DNA from: Snodgrassella alvi
Lineage (GTDB): Bacteria; Pseudomonadota; Gammaproteobacteria; Burkholderiales; Neisseriaceae
Direction of reading: 5' to 3'
Assembly: GCF_002777425.1 (NCBI RefSeq)
Contig: NZ_MDVC01000057.1
Span: 1-64,000, forward strand
DNA: 64,000 nt
Both the position numbers and the translations under genes were made by a program. Below the pieces are notes generated by a model, which saw only the letters and a program-made list of their open reading frames with translations, ran no database searches and was not told the origin of the DNA. Of the stretch, positions 48,145-57,282 are shown piece by piece. Each line of letters opens with the position of its first letter. The stretch's first letter is position 1.

Positions 48145-49410
48145 TTACTTAATGCGTGTTAGCACAGCGGCAAAAAAGCCGTCTGTATGATGTTCACTGG
48201 TATTCAACTGCAAATAATCACCCTGCATGGATGGCAAAGCAATACCCTTGAGCAATGTATGTACCGGCTCAATATGCCAGCCTGTATTGGCTGCCAGAAA
48301 ATCATTTAACGGCTGCTGATTTTCAGCCTCTAGAATACTGCAAGTAGCATATACCAGTCTGCCACCCGAGCGTACCAGAGCAGAAGCAGCCTGCAAAATC
48401 GATCGTTGCTGTTGCTGCAATGCCTGTACATTGTCACCACTCTGACGATATTTTAAATCAGGATTGCGCCGCAAAGTACCCAGCCCGGAACAAGGAGCAT
48501 CCACTAAGACACAATCTGCCTTACCTTTCAAGCGGGCAATACGCGCATCATTTTCATTATCAATGCGTTGCGGATGGATATTGGTCAAACCTGCACGCAC
48601 CATACGTGGTTTCAGATTAGCCAGACGTTTTTCGGCTACATCCAGCGCATACAAGCGTCCGCTGCCTGCCATCATCGCGCCCATTGCCAGAGTCTTACCG
48701 CCAGCACCAGCACAGAAATCTACCGCAATCTGCCCACGTTTTACGCCAGTTAACAGAGCCAGTAACTGGCTGCCTTCATCCTGTACTTCCAGCACACCAT
48801 CCAGAAACAACGGGTGACGGTTTAATGCCGGCTTATCATACAGTCGGATTCCCCATGGTGAATAAGGAGTAGCTTCTGCGCGTAAGCCTTCTGCCTGTAG
48901 CGCAACCAAAACCTTATCACGTTTACCTTTCAGGGTATTAACCCGCACATCCAGCGGCGCTGCCTGCATCACACTGCGGCCATAAGCGATAATCTGATTC
49001 TCATCCCAGTCCTGCTGCTGCAAACAATCAATCAGCCATTGAGGCAGCTCGGCAGCAGTTGTCAGCGTAGCAGCAAAATCAGACTTATGCTGCTTTAATT
49101 CAACCAGCCACTGCTTCTCTTCAGCATCACATAAGCTTTCTACAGCATGAATACTTAAACCGCGCCCTAAAACCAGCGCTGCCAGAGCAGCACGGCGTGG
49201 CTTGTTATGAGGTCTGGGCAGCATTTTCTGGATTTTTTGCAAGTGACGAATAGTAGCAAATACAGTTTCGGCTATTTCATGCCGGTCACGTACACCCAGC
49301 TTGCGCTGGCGCCGGAAAAAGGTCGACAACACAACATCTGCCGGCTGTCTGAACGTTAACACCTGAGCCAGAGCAGCAGCTGTCAAATCAAGTTGTTGCG
49401 CATTTATCAT
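48145..49410 (-). CDS. RsmB/NOP-family RNA m5C methyltransferase
   Basis: A 421-residue S-adenosylmethionine-dependent RNA cytosine-5 methyltransferase. SAM binding is at VDFCAGAGGKTLAMGA, and the two catalytic cysteines are in DAPCSGLGTLRRNPD and VYATCSILEAENQ. The N-terminal part resembles the RsmB helical region but not clearly a NusB domain. It could be RsmB itself or a related rRNA methyltransferase. It lies between grxD and a DUF3108 gene in the leftward group. Confidence 0.85.
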   Translation of the reverse strand: MINAQQLDLTAAALAQVLTFRQPADVVLSTFFRRQRKLGVRDRHEIAETVFATIRHLQKIQKMLPRPHNKPRRAALAALVLGRGLSIHAVESLCDAEEKQWLVELKQHKSDFAATLTTAAELPQWLIDCLQQQDWDENQIIAYGRSVMQAAPLDVRVNTLKGKRDKVLVALQAEGLRAEATPYSPWGIRLYDKPALNRHPLFLDGVLEVQDEGSQLLALLTGVKRGQIAVDFCAGAGGKTLAMGAMMAGSGRLYALDVAEKRLANLKPRMVRAGLTNIHPQRIDNENDARIARLKGKADCVLVDAPCSGLGTLRRNPDLKYRQSGDNVQALQQQQRSILQAASALVRSGGRLVYATCSILEAENQQPLNDFLAANTGWHIEPVHTLLKGIALPSMQGDYLQLNTSEHHTDGFFAAVLTRIK

Positions 49411-49416
49411 AATTTC

Positions 49417-50091
49417 TTAAATAGCCTTCCCGTCAATTTGGCCACCTTTCAGTTGCAAGGTATAAACCTTACCATTATCCATATAGCTAATCTGTACCGG
49501 AATATTCTCAAACTGCGGTGCAAAAGCATATTCCACCACATCATCACCACGACTGATACTATACTGGCTGATATCAATTTGCCGGCCATTAACCAGCAGT
49601 TGTGCATTGCCACGACTACGAACTGCATCCAGCAGGTAAACTTTTTTACCATTAGTCAGATAGGTATTTGCGGGCAATTTACCGTGATTAAAGCCTAGTT
49701 GCCAGCCAAGTGCAAACATATCGTATACCGGTCCGTTTACCACCATATGCTTACTGGACTCAGAAACCTTACCATAATCAATACCCTGTTCAGTAAAGCG
49801 CGCCTGTGCATAAGGTTTACCAAAGCGACTATCCGTATAGGAAAGCGGATTCAGGGTAGAACCATTTACCGTACCAGTAGAAACAAACTGCATCTGGTAA
49901 AAAATCAGATTAATTTGGGTATTAATCCGGTACTGCTCACCTTGCTGTACAAAGTCCATGCTTACCGGCAAACCATAACTGTCTACAAACTGCAATTGTG
50001 CCCGTTGCGGTAAATCGGCAGCCCGTGTTACTGGTAGCAATAGTAAACTTACCCAGACAAGCAATATATCCAGCCAGAATTTTACTTTCAT
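49417..50091 (-). CDS. DUF3108 family exported protein
   Basis: A 224-residue exported protein with an N-terminal signal (about 7-24, LLVWVSLLLLPVTRAA). The body is beta-rich, with LNPLSYTDSRFGKPYAQARF and VYDMFALGWQLGFNHGKLP, matching the DUF3108 layout. It is probably periplasmic or outer-membrane associated; no function is known. It is cotranscribed with the RsmB-like gene, 6 bp apart. Confidence 0.85.
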   Translation of the reverse strand: MKVKFWLDILLVWVSLLLLPVTRAADLPQRAQLQFVDSYGLPVSMDFVQQGEQYRINTQINLIFYQMQFVSTGTVNGSTLNPLSYTDSRFGKPYAQARFTEQGIDYGKVSESSKHMVVNGPVYDMFALGWQLGFNHGKLPANTYLTNGKKVYLLDAVRSRGNAQLLVNGRQIDISQYSISRGDDVVEYAFAPQFENIPVQISYMDNGKVYTLQLKGGQIDGKAI

Positions 50092-50108
50092 ACTTCTCTC
50101 ATAGCATA

Positions 50109-50741
50109 CTAATTTTTCAGGAAAACCGAATCATCTATATCAGCCATAGACAAATTATTAACTCGATTCCCCTCTACAACCAGCTTGCCAGCAACAAAAT
50201 CAGCCACTGCCTGTGGCAATAACTCATGCTCAACCCGCAATACCCGCTGTGCCAGAGTATCAGCAGTATCATTACCTAGTACAGGCACAACGCCCTGAAC
50301 AATAATCGGGCCGCAATCCAGTTGTGCAGTGACAAAATGAATGGTACATCCTGCTACCCGGCAGCCACTGTCCAGAGCCCGCTGATGCGTATGAAGTCCG
50401 GGAAAAGCAGGCAATAAAGATGGATGAATATTAATCAGCCTGCCGGCATAATGTTCACAGAATTCAGGCGTTAAAATACGCATAAAGCCTGCCAGTACCA
50501 CCAGATCCGGCTGATAGGCATCAATCCGCGCCATAAGAGCGGTATCAAACGCTTCACGGCCGGCATAATCCTGATGGCAGATTGCCTCAGTGGCCACACC
50601 ATGCTGTGCAGCCCATTGCAAACCAGCTGCATCAGCCCGATTACTGATTACCGCCACCACTTCTGCCTGCGCAATATTCGCCTCCACTACCGCCTGCATA
50701 TTACTGCCACGCCCAGAAATCAGAATCACAATTCTTTTCAT
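50109..50741 (-). CDS. purN: Phosphoribosylglycinamide formyltransferase
   Basis: Transfers a formyl group from 10-formyl-THF to GAR in purine synthesis. The 210-residue protein has the N-terminal ISGRGSNMQAV phosphate-binding loop and the catalytic region INIHPSLLPAFPGLHTHQRALD with the His; the Asp is in the following HFVTAQLDCGPII. The length is normal. It lies 31 bp downstream of murI. Confidence 0.96.
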   Translation of the reverse strand: MKRIVILISGRGSNMQAVVEANIAQAEVVAVISNRADAAGLQWAAQHGVATEAICHQDYAGREAFDTALMARIDAYQPDLVVLAGFMRILTPEFCEHYAGRLINIHPSLLPAFPGLHTHQRALDSGCRVAGCTIHFVTAQLDCGPIIVQGVVPVLGNDTADTLAQRVLRVEHELLPQAVADFVAGKLVVEGNRVNNLSMADIDDSVFLKN

Positions 50742-50772
50742 ACCGCTTATTTTTCTCCTGCCAACAGAAAAT

Positions 50773-51582
50773 CTAGCCCAAAGATATCATTTCCAACTGT
50801 TCGAGGCTACGCCCAAGAAACCGTTCCCCGATTGTCTGGAATCGCAGGGGAATATCACTTACATAGAAACGGTATTGCGCCTCCGTGTGATCCGGATTAA
50901 CCAACTGCTGCTGTTGCAGTGCCTGTGCCGTTGCTTCTGCTGTCGTAATTGCTGAATCAACCAGTTTCAGTTCAGGTGCTTCCTGCCGGATTAATGATTT
51001 GAGTAATGGATAATGAGTACAGCCCAAAACCAGTGTATCCACATCTTCCGCCAGAATCGGCTTTAAATATTCTCTGGCTGTTAATCGTGTTACTTCATGA
51101 TCCAGCCAGCCTTCTTCCACCAGTGGCACCAATAATGGACAGGCCTGTGAAAATACGCGTGTTTGTGCATTCTGTTTATGAATCGCCCGGGCATAAGCAT
51201 TACTATTGACGGTGGTACTGGTGGCAATCACACCGATGTGATTATTCCGCGTTGTTTCCAGTGCAGCCTTGGCACCGGCATCAATCACATCCAGTACTGG
51301 CATGCCGCCGGCCAGTTGCCGTATCTTTTCCCGCGCCACAGCAGCTATGGTATTACAGGCCACAACCAGAGCCTTAACATCATGCTCCAGCAGAAACGAC
51401 ACAATCTGTTCAGTATAAACTTCAATTGTGTGTCTGGACTTCACCCCATACGGAACCCGTGCCGTATCACCAAAATAAATAATATTCTCATTAGGCAGCC
51501 GTTCCATCAAAGCCCGAACCACAGTCAGGCCGCCTACCCCGGAATCAAATACACCTATCGGGCGTTGTTGTATTGCAATCAT
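50773..51582 (-). CDS. murI: Glutamate racemase
   Basis: Makes D-glutamate for peptidoglycan. The 269-residue protein has the Asp motif IGVFDSGVGGLTV (near residue 8), the first cysteine in VVACNTIAAVAREK and the second in TLVLGCTHYPLL, the two catalytic cysteines. I chose ATG 51582, with GAAGAG upstream; a longer frame reaches 51609. It starts the leftward murI-purN-...-upp group, about 234 bp from divergent tsaE. Confidence 0.95.
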   Translation of the reverse strand: MIAIQQRPIGVFDSGVGGLTVVRALMERLPNENIIYFGDTARVPYGVKSRHTIEVYTEQIVSFLLEHDVKALVVACNTIAAVAREKIRQLAGGMPVLDVIDAGAKAALETTRNNHIGVIATSTTVNSNAYARAIHKQNAQTRVFSQACPLLVPLVEEGWLDHEVTRLTAREYLKPILAEDVDTLVLGCTHYPLLKSLIRQEAPELKLVDSAITTAEATAQALQQQQLVNPDHTEAQYRFYVSDIPLRFQTIGERFLGRSLEQLEMISLG

Positions 51583-51816
51583 TTGTCTCTTCATCTGTAG
51601 CCATGACAATTCAGCACACCACGTACTGAATCAGTCACAGACCAGTCATCATTGGGATTATAGCATTGACCTGAAAATATACTCATAGTACAAATCCGGC
51701 CAGACAGGCTTAAAACCGGCTTCTGACCTGCAACCTGACAAACTGGCAGAACTTTACTACTTTCACTCTTACAAACTTTATCGCATAATAAACCCGTTTT
51801 ATTAATTAAACATACC

Positions 51817-52287
51817 ATGTCTGCATCTCAAATCCATGAAATTGTTCTGGCCGGCGAAAACGATACCTTGAATCTGGGTGCCCGTTTTGCCCAGCATATC
51901 AGCCCACCTTTAATCATCTGGCTAATAGGAGACTTAGGTGCGGGCAAAACCACCTTTACCCGCGGCCTGCTTAACGCACTGGGCTATCATGGCGCAGTTA
52001 AAAGCCCCACATACAATATAGTTGAAACCTATCCATTTAACGGATTTCACCTGCATCATTTTGATCTATACCGTTTTCAAAGCCCGGAAGAATGGCTGGA
52101 TGCAGGACTGGATGAACTCATCACCGCAGATAGCATTGTCCTGATTGAATGGCCGCAACTCGGTGGTGATCTGGCTCCGTCGGCTGATATCATCCTGAAC
52201 ATTATTGCTAATAGCAGCGGCCGCATAGTACAGATGAGTGCCGCTACTGCCAATGGCACACACACACTAGACAAAATTACAGAATAA
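51817..52287 (+). CDS. tsaE: tRNA threonylcarbamoyladenosine ATPase TsaE
   Basis: The ATPase that drives the TsaB-TsaD-TsaE complex making t6A37 on ANN-decoding tRNAs. The 156-residue protein has the P-loop GDLGAGKTTF (38-47), SPTYNIVETYP and the FHLHHFDLYRF and LIEWPQ motifs. Length is typical. amiC starts 3 bp after its stop, a common tsaE-amiC pairing. Confidence 0.95.
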   Translation: MSASQIHEIVLAGENDTLNLGARFAQHISPPLIIWLIGDLGAGKTTFTRGLLNALGYHGAVKSPTYNIVETYPFNGFHLHHFDLYRFQSPEEWLDAGLDELITADSIVLIEWPQLGGDLAPSADIILNIIANSSGRIVQMSAATANGTHTLDKITE

Positions 52288-52290
52288 ACC

Positions 52291-53610
52291 ATGCCTAACC
52301 ATATCAGCCGCCGAAAACTGTTACTTGCTTCTACCGGCACGCTATTAATCAGCCTTACCCCGTTTGCTCGCGCCGCCAAAGCTGGCGCAGACATCGTGGC
52401 TTCACGCATCTGGCCAGCCACAGCCTATACCAGAATGACGCTGGAATCTACAACACCAATCCAGTTTAAATACTTTCAACTCAAAAATCCTGACAGACTG
52501 GTTATCGATATTCAAGGCTCAGCCACCAATCAGGTCTTGCGTGAACTGAGCAACAAAGTCATTCCCATGGATCCGTATATTGCCAGTGTTCGCATCGGGC
52601 AATTCAATCCAGAAACCATACGTATCGTGATGGACTTGAAAACGACCGTCAATCCACAGATATTTTCGTTGACGCCAGTAGCCAATTTCAAAAACCGGCT
52701 GGTAGTGGACTTATACCCCACTGCTACGGTGGCCATGGAACAAGAAAAAAACGATCCATTAATGGCACTCTTGCAGGACTATAGCCACGGCAAGGTCAAC
52801 AGTGACGGCACCACACGCCCACAGGCTACCGCTTCCACGCCTCCGGTGCAAAAACCGCCTGAAAGTAAACCGCCAGTTATCAACCAGCCCCCAACATCAG
52901 GCAAGCCGAATAAACTCAACCGCCAGCCCGTTATCATGATTGACCCGGGACATGGTGGTGAAGACCCCGGTGCCACAGGCCCGTCCGGCTTGCATGAAAA
53001 AGATGTGGTACTGGCTATTGGACGCGAAGTAAAAAAAATACTGGACTCCTATGGCTACAAAACCTACATGACCCGAAATGAAGACATATTCATTCCGCTA
53101 GGTGTGCGCGTAGCCAAAGCGCGTAAACTCAGAGCCGATGTATTTGTTTCCATCCATGCTGATGCATTTACCAATCCATCTGCCAAAGGTACCGGTGTAT
53201 ACGCCCTTAATCCCAAAGGTGCCACCAGTGCAGCAGCCAAATATCTGGCACAAACCCAGAATGCAGCCGATTCAATTGGTGGCGTAAGTTACTCTACCGA
53301 TAAAAATGTCAACAACACCCTGTTTGACCTTACCCAAACAGCAACCATCAACGATAGCCTGAAACTGGGCAAGGATGTTTTAAATCAGCTTGGCAAAATC
53401 AATAACCTGCATAAGGGCAGTGTCGATCAGGCTAATTTTGCCGTTCTGAAAGCACCAGATGTCCCATCCATACTGGTTGAAACCGCTTTTATTTCCAATC
53501 CGATTGAAGAACGGTTATTATCAAGCAGCAATTTTCGTCAGAAAATGGCCAATTCCATTGCCAGCGGTATTAAAGATTACTTATCTACAGCAGTCTTGGC
53601 ACGTCGTTGA
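52291..53610 (+). CDS. amiC: N-acetylmuramoyl-L-alanine amidase AmiC
   Basis: Cleaves the amide bond of peptidoglycan stem peptides during daughter-cell separation. The 439-residue protein has a probable Tat signal (SRRKLLLASTGTLL), an AMIN domain (about 45-145, septum targeting), a Pro-rich linker (about 180-215) and Amidase_3 zinc domain, with His in IDPGHGGEDPGA, Glu in HEKDVVLAI and His in VSIHADAF, and Glu in ILVETAFISNP. Length is normal. It is the last bacterial gene before the phage module. Confidence 0.95.
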   Translation: MPNHISRRKLLLASTGTLLISLTPFARAAKAGADIVASRIWPATAYTRMTLESTTPIQFKYFQLKNPDRLVIDIQGSATNQVLRELSNKVIPMDPYIASVRIGQFNPETIRIVMDLKTTVNPQIFSLTPVANFKNRLVVDLYPTATVAMEQEKNDPLMALLQDYSHGKVNSDGTTRPQATASTPPVQKPPESKPPVINQPPTSGKPNKLNRQPVIMIDPGHGGEDPGATGPSGLHEKDVVLAIGREVKKILDSYGYKTYMTRNEDIFIPLGVRVAKARKLRADVFVSIHADAFTNPSAKGTGVYALNPKGATSAAAKYLAQTQNAADSIGGVSYSTDKNVNNTLFDLTQTATINDSLKLGKDVLNQLGKINNLHKGSVDQANFAVLKAPDVPSILVETAFISNPIEERLLSSSNFRQKMANSIASGIKDYLSTAVLARR

Positions 53611-53943
53611 TAGCAATGAATCATTTACTTCTTATACATTAATCAATACAGCAATTCTGGTATAAATGGCAAATGAAATGACGCTTTTACAGCCTGAATA
53701 TCAGTTTTGCAACAGCTATTAAACTTCTCTTTTCGACGTTTAATTACTGGATTGACTGACAGTCTGTTAGTATTTTTATTACAGTACAAAATAGCGTTTT
53801 TATTAAATGATAATTTAATTTATCGCGCCTGAGTGCTTCGAGAAATTAAATATTATTGATTTAAGCTGCAATACAAATTACAGCTTAATGATTGAATTAG
53901 ATTGAAAATAATCTAACATTGAACACATGACAGGAATATTGAA

Positions 53944-53980
53944 TACCGATTGCAGAATGTATTTCAGCCTGCAATCGGTA
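53944..53980. other. 12-bp palindrome near the phage boundary
   Basis: TACCGATTGCAG pairs perfectly with CTGCAATCGGTA around a 13-nt loop. There is no T tract on either side, so it is not a clear terminator. Confidence 0.55.
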
Positions 53981-54047
53981 ATTCGCAGATAAAAATATAA
54001 TGATTAATTGCTGCTCAGAAATAAAGGCTAACAAAAAAGCTGCAAGA

Positions 54048-54084
54048 TAAATCCACCCTATAAAAAATTTTGTGCATTTGCCAA
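54048..54084 (+). repeat. Short dispersed repeat, copy 2
   Basis: CCACCCTATAAA and GTGCATTTGCCAA here match the sequence at 20801-20831, with a few extra bases between the two blocks. Confidence 0.5.
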
Positions 54085-54240
54085 TTATTGGACTACTCTA
54101 TTAAACAAAGAAAAGGTAAATACACATAGACGAAAAAAAGACTATGCCAGATAACTTTAAAGCCTTTAATAGTTTAATAGTTTTTTGCGTTTTCCGACTA
54201 ACAGCTTGAAAACAGCTATAGAAGAAAGGATTTATTATTT

Positions 54241-55209
54241 TTACATTTTGATACAGGCTAATAATGCAATATTGCGCGGCCTTGCTTCATTACCACCATT
54301 AAAATCTGTAGAAAATCTATGAGTATGGTTGCCATTTCCATCCGTTCTGAAGAAATGGTTATGGTTTCCTGAATTATTTGTATTTCCCCATCTCTCGGTA
54401 TTACCTCCGTTAGATTCAAAATTTACCCCAGCCCCATTAGTGCTAATAGGTACTCCATGACTATGTTCCCCGTTGTATGCTGTCCAGCCTGTATGATCAT
54501 GCCAGCCAGATTCTAATGTTGTACCATTATGGTTATGAGCTAAATTTTGGTCTGGTTGCCATGTGCCTAGAGCGCGACCACCATCTATGTTGCGCCCATC
54601 ATCCCATACTCGAATAAATTCCCCGCGCAAATCAGGTAAATTAAAGGTAGTTTTCCCATCGCCAGCACCATATATTGTGCCAATTGCTGCAAACAAATTA
54701 GCATATGTCTTGCGTGATATAGCTGCACCGTTAGCTTTTAACCAGCCTGTAGGTTCTGTATTTTGGGCAAAAAACTGAATAGCGCCAGCCGGTGTAACAT
54801 TAATATCAACGGTGCCATCAAATGGAACACCATTTATACTGCGCGCTTGCTGCAATTTTGCCGCGGCCTTTGCAATCCCATCTTTATCTAATTTTAATTC
54901 ATTGAGGATACGACCTTGATTAGCTGATAATGCCGATAGCCTATCCTTGCTTATCAATGAATCAAGAACCTTTGTAATACCGGCAGATTCACCAGTAGCA
55001 TCAGCAGGTTTATTCATTGATATCAAAAATTTAATAGCTTCCAAAACCTGATTATTTGTTGCTTTTTCTGGTTTTATTTTGGCAGCAGTCAAAATAGCCA
55101 ATAGCTCAGTCTGCACCTGATTCAGCCAGCTAGCCGGCAATACAGTGCCCAGTTCGTTTATTCCATTACCATCATGAAACAGTCCGTCTTGCGTATCAAT
55201 TGGATACAT
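54241..55209 (-). CDS. Phage tail fibre with collar domain
   Basis: A 322-residue fibre protein. An N-terminal Mu/P2-type start (MYPIDTQDGLFHDGNGINELGT) likely attaches it to the baseplate; a phage tail collar domain follows (about 140-200, QFFAQNTEPTGWLKANGA and FNLPDLRGEFIRVWDDGR). The C-terminal part is rich in Asn, Gly and His, with repeated HxH motifs (AHNHNG, WHDHTG, EHSHG, NHNHFF, NHTHRF) that in related fibres bind iron. It is the distal gene of the module and no fibre chaperone follows. Confidence 0.88.
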   Translation of the reverse strand: MYPIDTQDGLFHDGNGINELGTVLPASWLNQVQTELLAILTAAKIKPEKATNNQVLEAIKFLISMNKPADATGESAGITKVLDSLISKDRLSALSANQGRILNELKLDKDGIAKAAAKLQQARSINGVPFDGTVDINVTPAGAIQFFAQNTEPTGWLKANGAAISRKTYANLFAAIGTIYGAGDGKTTFNLPDLRGEFIRVWDDGRNIDGGRALGTWQPDQNLAHNHNGTTLESGWHDHTGWTAYNGEHSHGVPISTNGAGVNFESNGGNTERWGNTNNSGNHNHFFRTDGNGNHTHRFSTDFNGGNEARPRNIALLACIKM

Positions 55210-55212
55210 TTT

Positions 55213-55779
55213 TTATTTGTCCTTATATGTAAATCGTATGTCGGTAAATGCTGGTTTCAGCTCTTTTAATACAGTTTCAATAATGACATCACCATATGCT
55301 GTCAATCTGTCGCCAGCCGTTGATATCCCTGCACGAAAGCGGGTTGCGCGACTATCAGCATTTTTAACGTTTACCCACCATACCCACATAATGTCTTCAC
55401 GCGACAGTCTGTCACCGGCACGACTGATACCCACCCGGAATGGCTGCGGCTCGGTTATGGTGATGTCGTAGCCAATTGAAGCGGCCATCTGCATAAAATA
55501 GGGAATACTCAAGCCACCGGTTTCGTTAATTTTGGTGATCACTGCCAGTATTCTTTGCTGGCCGTTTTTGCCGGTGCTGTCCAGATTGAGCAATTCCTCC
55601 CAGCGCACGATGTAATTTCCCGATGTGCGTGGGTCAATAACGCCCAGTTTACGACGGGCAGCATTTTGTATTTCATCCAGACAGTTGCCATCAATTGCGG
55701 CGGCATTTCTTACTGCCGGTGCAGTACGGTTGTATGTAACCGGAGGTAATAATCCCAATAAAGTATTGACGTAACTCAT
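55213..55779 (-). CDS. Mu gp48-like (YmfQ/DUF2313) tail protein
   Basis: A 188-residue baseplate-associated protein matching the YmfQ/DUF2313 pattern: YVNTLLGLLPPVTYN at the start, ILAVITKINETGGLSIPYFMQMAASIGYDITITEPQPFRVG in the middle, and an imperfect internal repeat (FRVGISRAGDRLSRED and FRAGISTAGDRLTAYG). The start ATG overlaps the gp47 stop by 4 bp. In Mu the gene sits between gp47 and the fibre gene, as here. Confidence 0.88.
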   Translation of the reverse strand: MSYVNTLLGLLPPVTYNRTAPAVRNAAAIDGNCLDEIQNAARRKLGVIDPRTSGNYIVRWEELLNLDSTGKNGQQRILAVITKINETGGLSIPYFMQMAASIGYDITITEPQPFRVGISRAGDRLSREDIMWVWWVNVKNADSRATRFRAGISTAGDRLTAYGDVIIETVLKELKPAFTDIRFTYKDK

Positions 55780-56834
55780 AGCAAACTCACATCAACCTTA
55801 CCCAGCATAAACCATTCAATCTTTTTGCTTGTCTCTGCGATTAGATTAGCTGCTGGCTGAGTCATCTTGCGATCGGTCACCCCAGACACATCACTGATCA
55901 CCGCTTCCAGCTGGGATGCAATCACGCTATCACCAGGCTTTAAAGCACTGAAATGCTCCTGCAAGGCTTGTCGGATATCTGCTGTCGCCCTGTCAAGGTT
56001 TGCATCGGACAAGCGCACTTTAACTTTAATATCAACTCTGGTGACATCTGGCTTGATAACAAAGCTGTTTTTAGCCGTTACCGGTCGCACTGAATCAATA
56101 TAAGCCTGTACTTTGCTGACTATCTCATCACTGGGTAAATTATTATTGCTGGTAATGACAATATCTACCGTACCAAGCCCGCGGCGTAATGGGTATACAT
56201 ATGCACTGGTAACGCCATCCACGCTCAATGCCCAGGCCCGATAATCATATTTATTGCCTCCGGCAGGTGGCCGACGTAATAAATCCAATAAACGGTTCAA
56301 TAATGAAGTATCGCTTTCAACATCAGTACCGCCGGTAGCTTGTACGATTTCCACATCGCTGGATATACCTATCGGTGCAGCCATAAATTGTGCTGCTTTA
56401 TTATGCTGATTTGATGCAGAACCAGCCTCATGCGCCTGTATGGATAAAACAGCAGTACCCTCTTTACCAATCACTGCCTGTTGCTGCACAGTATATAAAT
56501 GCTCACCACATATAATTTGTAATTTTGCTTCAATTAATGATCCCGGAATACCACGAGCAATAGCTGTTCCGCTGGCGGAAGTAGCATTTTTACGGCGTAT
56601 ACCACGCAGATTACAATGTCTCTCTAGAAATTCTGTATCCGCAGTATCCGGAAAAAACTGTCTTAATATCCATGCCTGATGAGCATATTGTCCCGTGGCA
56701 CAACTGGCCAGACTGCTGGCTCGAATATAATTATCACTATCTGAAGAAACATCAGCTTGGGGGTTTAATGAAACCATATCACGCAAAATAGCGTGGCGTA
56801 TTTCCTCAAATGTTGGAATATTGTGCATTTTCAA
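55776..56834 (-). CDS. Baseplate J/gp47 family protein
   Basis: A 352-residue baseplate wedge protein of the gpJ/Mu gp47 family. It has an N-terminal EEIRHAILRDMVSLNP, AVIGKEGTAVLSIQAHEAGSASN and the ATGGTDVESDTSLLNRLLDLLRRPPAGGN region typical of the family, and a late VKVQAYIDSVRPVTAKNSFV-like stretch. The gene follows gp46 after 20 bp and overlaps gp48 by 4 bp. Confidence 0.92.
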   Translation of the reverse strand: MKMHNIPTFEEIRHAILRDMVSLNPQADVSSDSDNYIRASSLASCATGQYAHQAWILRQFFPDTADTEFLERHCNLRGIRRKNATSASGTAIARGIPGSLIEAKLQIICGEHLYTVQQQAVIGKEGTAVLSIQAHEAGSASNQHNKAAQFMAAPIGISSDVEIVQATGGTDVESDTSLLNRLLDLLRRPPAGGNKYDYRAWALSVDGVTSAYVYPLRRGLGTVDIVITSNNNLPSDEIVSKVQAYIDSVRPVTAKNSFVIKPDVTRVDIKVKVRLSDANLDRATADIRQALQEHFSALKPGDSVIASQLEAVISDVSGVTDRKMTQPAANLIAETSKKIEWFMLGKVDVSLL

Positions 56835-56853
56835 AATCCATTTAATTATTTTT

Positions 56854-57204
56854 TTAAATTACTTTAACCGGACACTCAAATATAAATTTTTCTCCAGTTA
56901 ATTGCGTTATCTGTATATTCAAATTCAGCATGCCATTATGTGGTTGCATGGTGGCGACAGAAATATCTGCCGCACGCCCATCATCAATAATTGGCTGTAA
57001 AGCCTGTTGCGCATACTGTTTGGCTAGCAAGCTAACTGATTGCAAATCTTTTTCCCGTTCAAGCGTATACAACAGTGAGCCCAATTTTTTATCCGCCCAA
57101 TAACTACCCAGCGGTGTCATCAGACGCAGATAAACTGCATTTTGTAAGTGATTTATAATCTGTCCGGTGTAATCACCTGTTCTGGTGTCTATTTCTCTAT
57201 CCAT
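56854..57204 (-). CDS. Mu gp46 family baseplate protein
   Basis: A 116-residue protein with the gp46 features: acidic N-terminus DREIDTRTGDYTG, LRLMTPLGSYWADKKLGSLL, and ALQPIIDDGRAADISV. This family is related to GPW/gp25 baseplate proteins. It sits between the spike gene and gp47, the order seen in Mu. Confidence 0.88.
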   Translation of the reverse strand: MDREIDTRTGDYTGQIINHLQNAVYLRLMTPLGSYWADKKLGSLLYTLEREKDLQSVSLLAKQYAQQALQPIIDDGRAADISVATMQPHNGMLNLNIQITQLTGEKFIFECPVKVI

Positions 57205-57282
57205 AAACTACTCCGGTTATGTTATTGTTATAGTTTACTAAAATAACTATTTTTATCTGAAGCTGAAGAGCTTCAGCAACTA

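Larger units (their letters stand above)
53611..54240. other. Junction region between amiC and the phage module
   Basis: No gene was recognised in this 630 bp. It holds a 12-bp palindrome at 53944-53980 and a repeat at 54048-54084 that also occurs at 20801-20831. The phage boundary and any attachment site should be here, but no direct repeat flanking the element can be seen because its other end is outside the window. Confidence 0.5.

Noticed and set aside
51591-51818. 75-codon minus-strand frame between murI and tsaE
   Set aside because: No domain, and it lies in the divergent promoter region.
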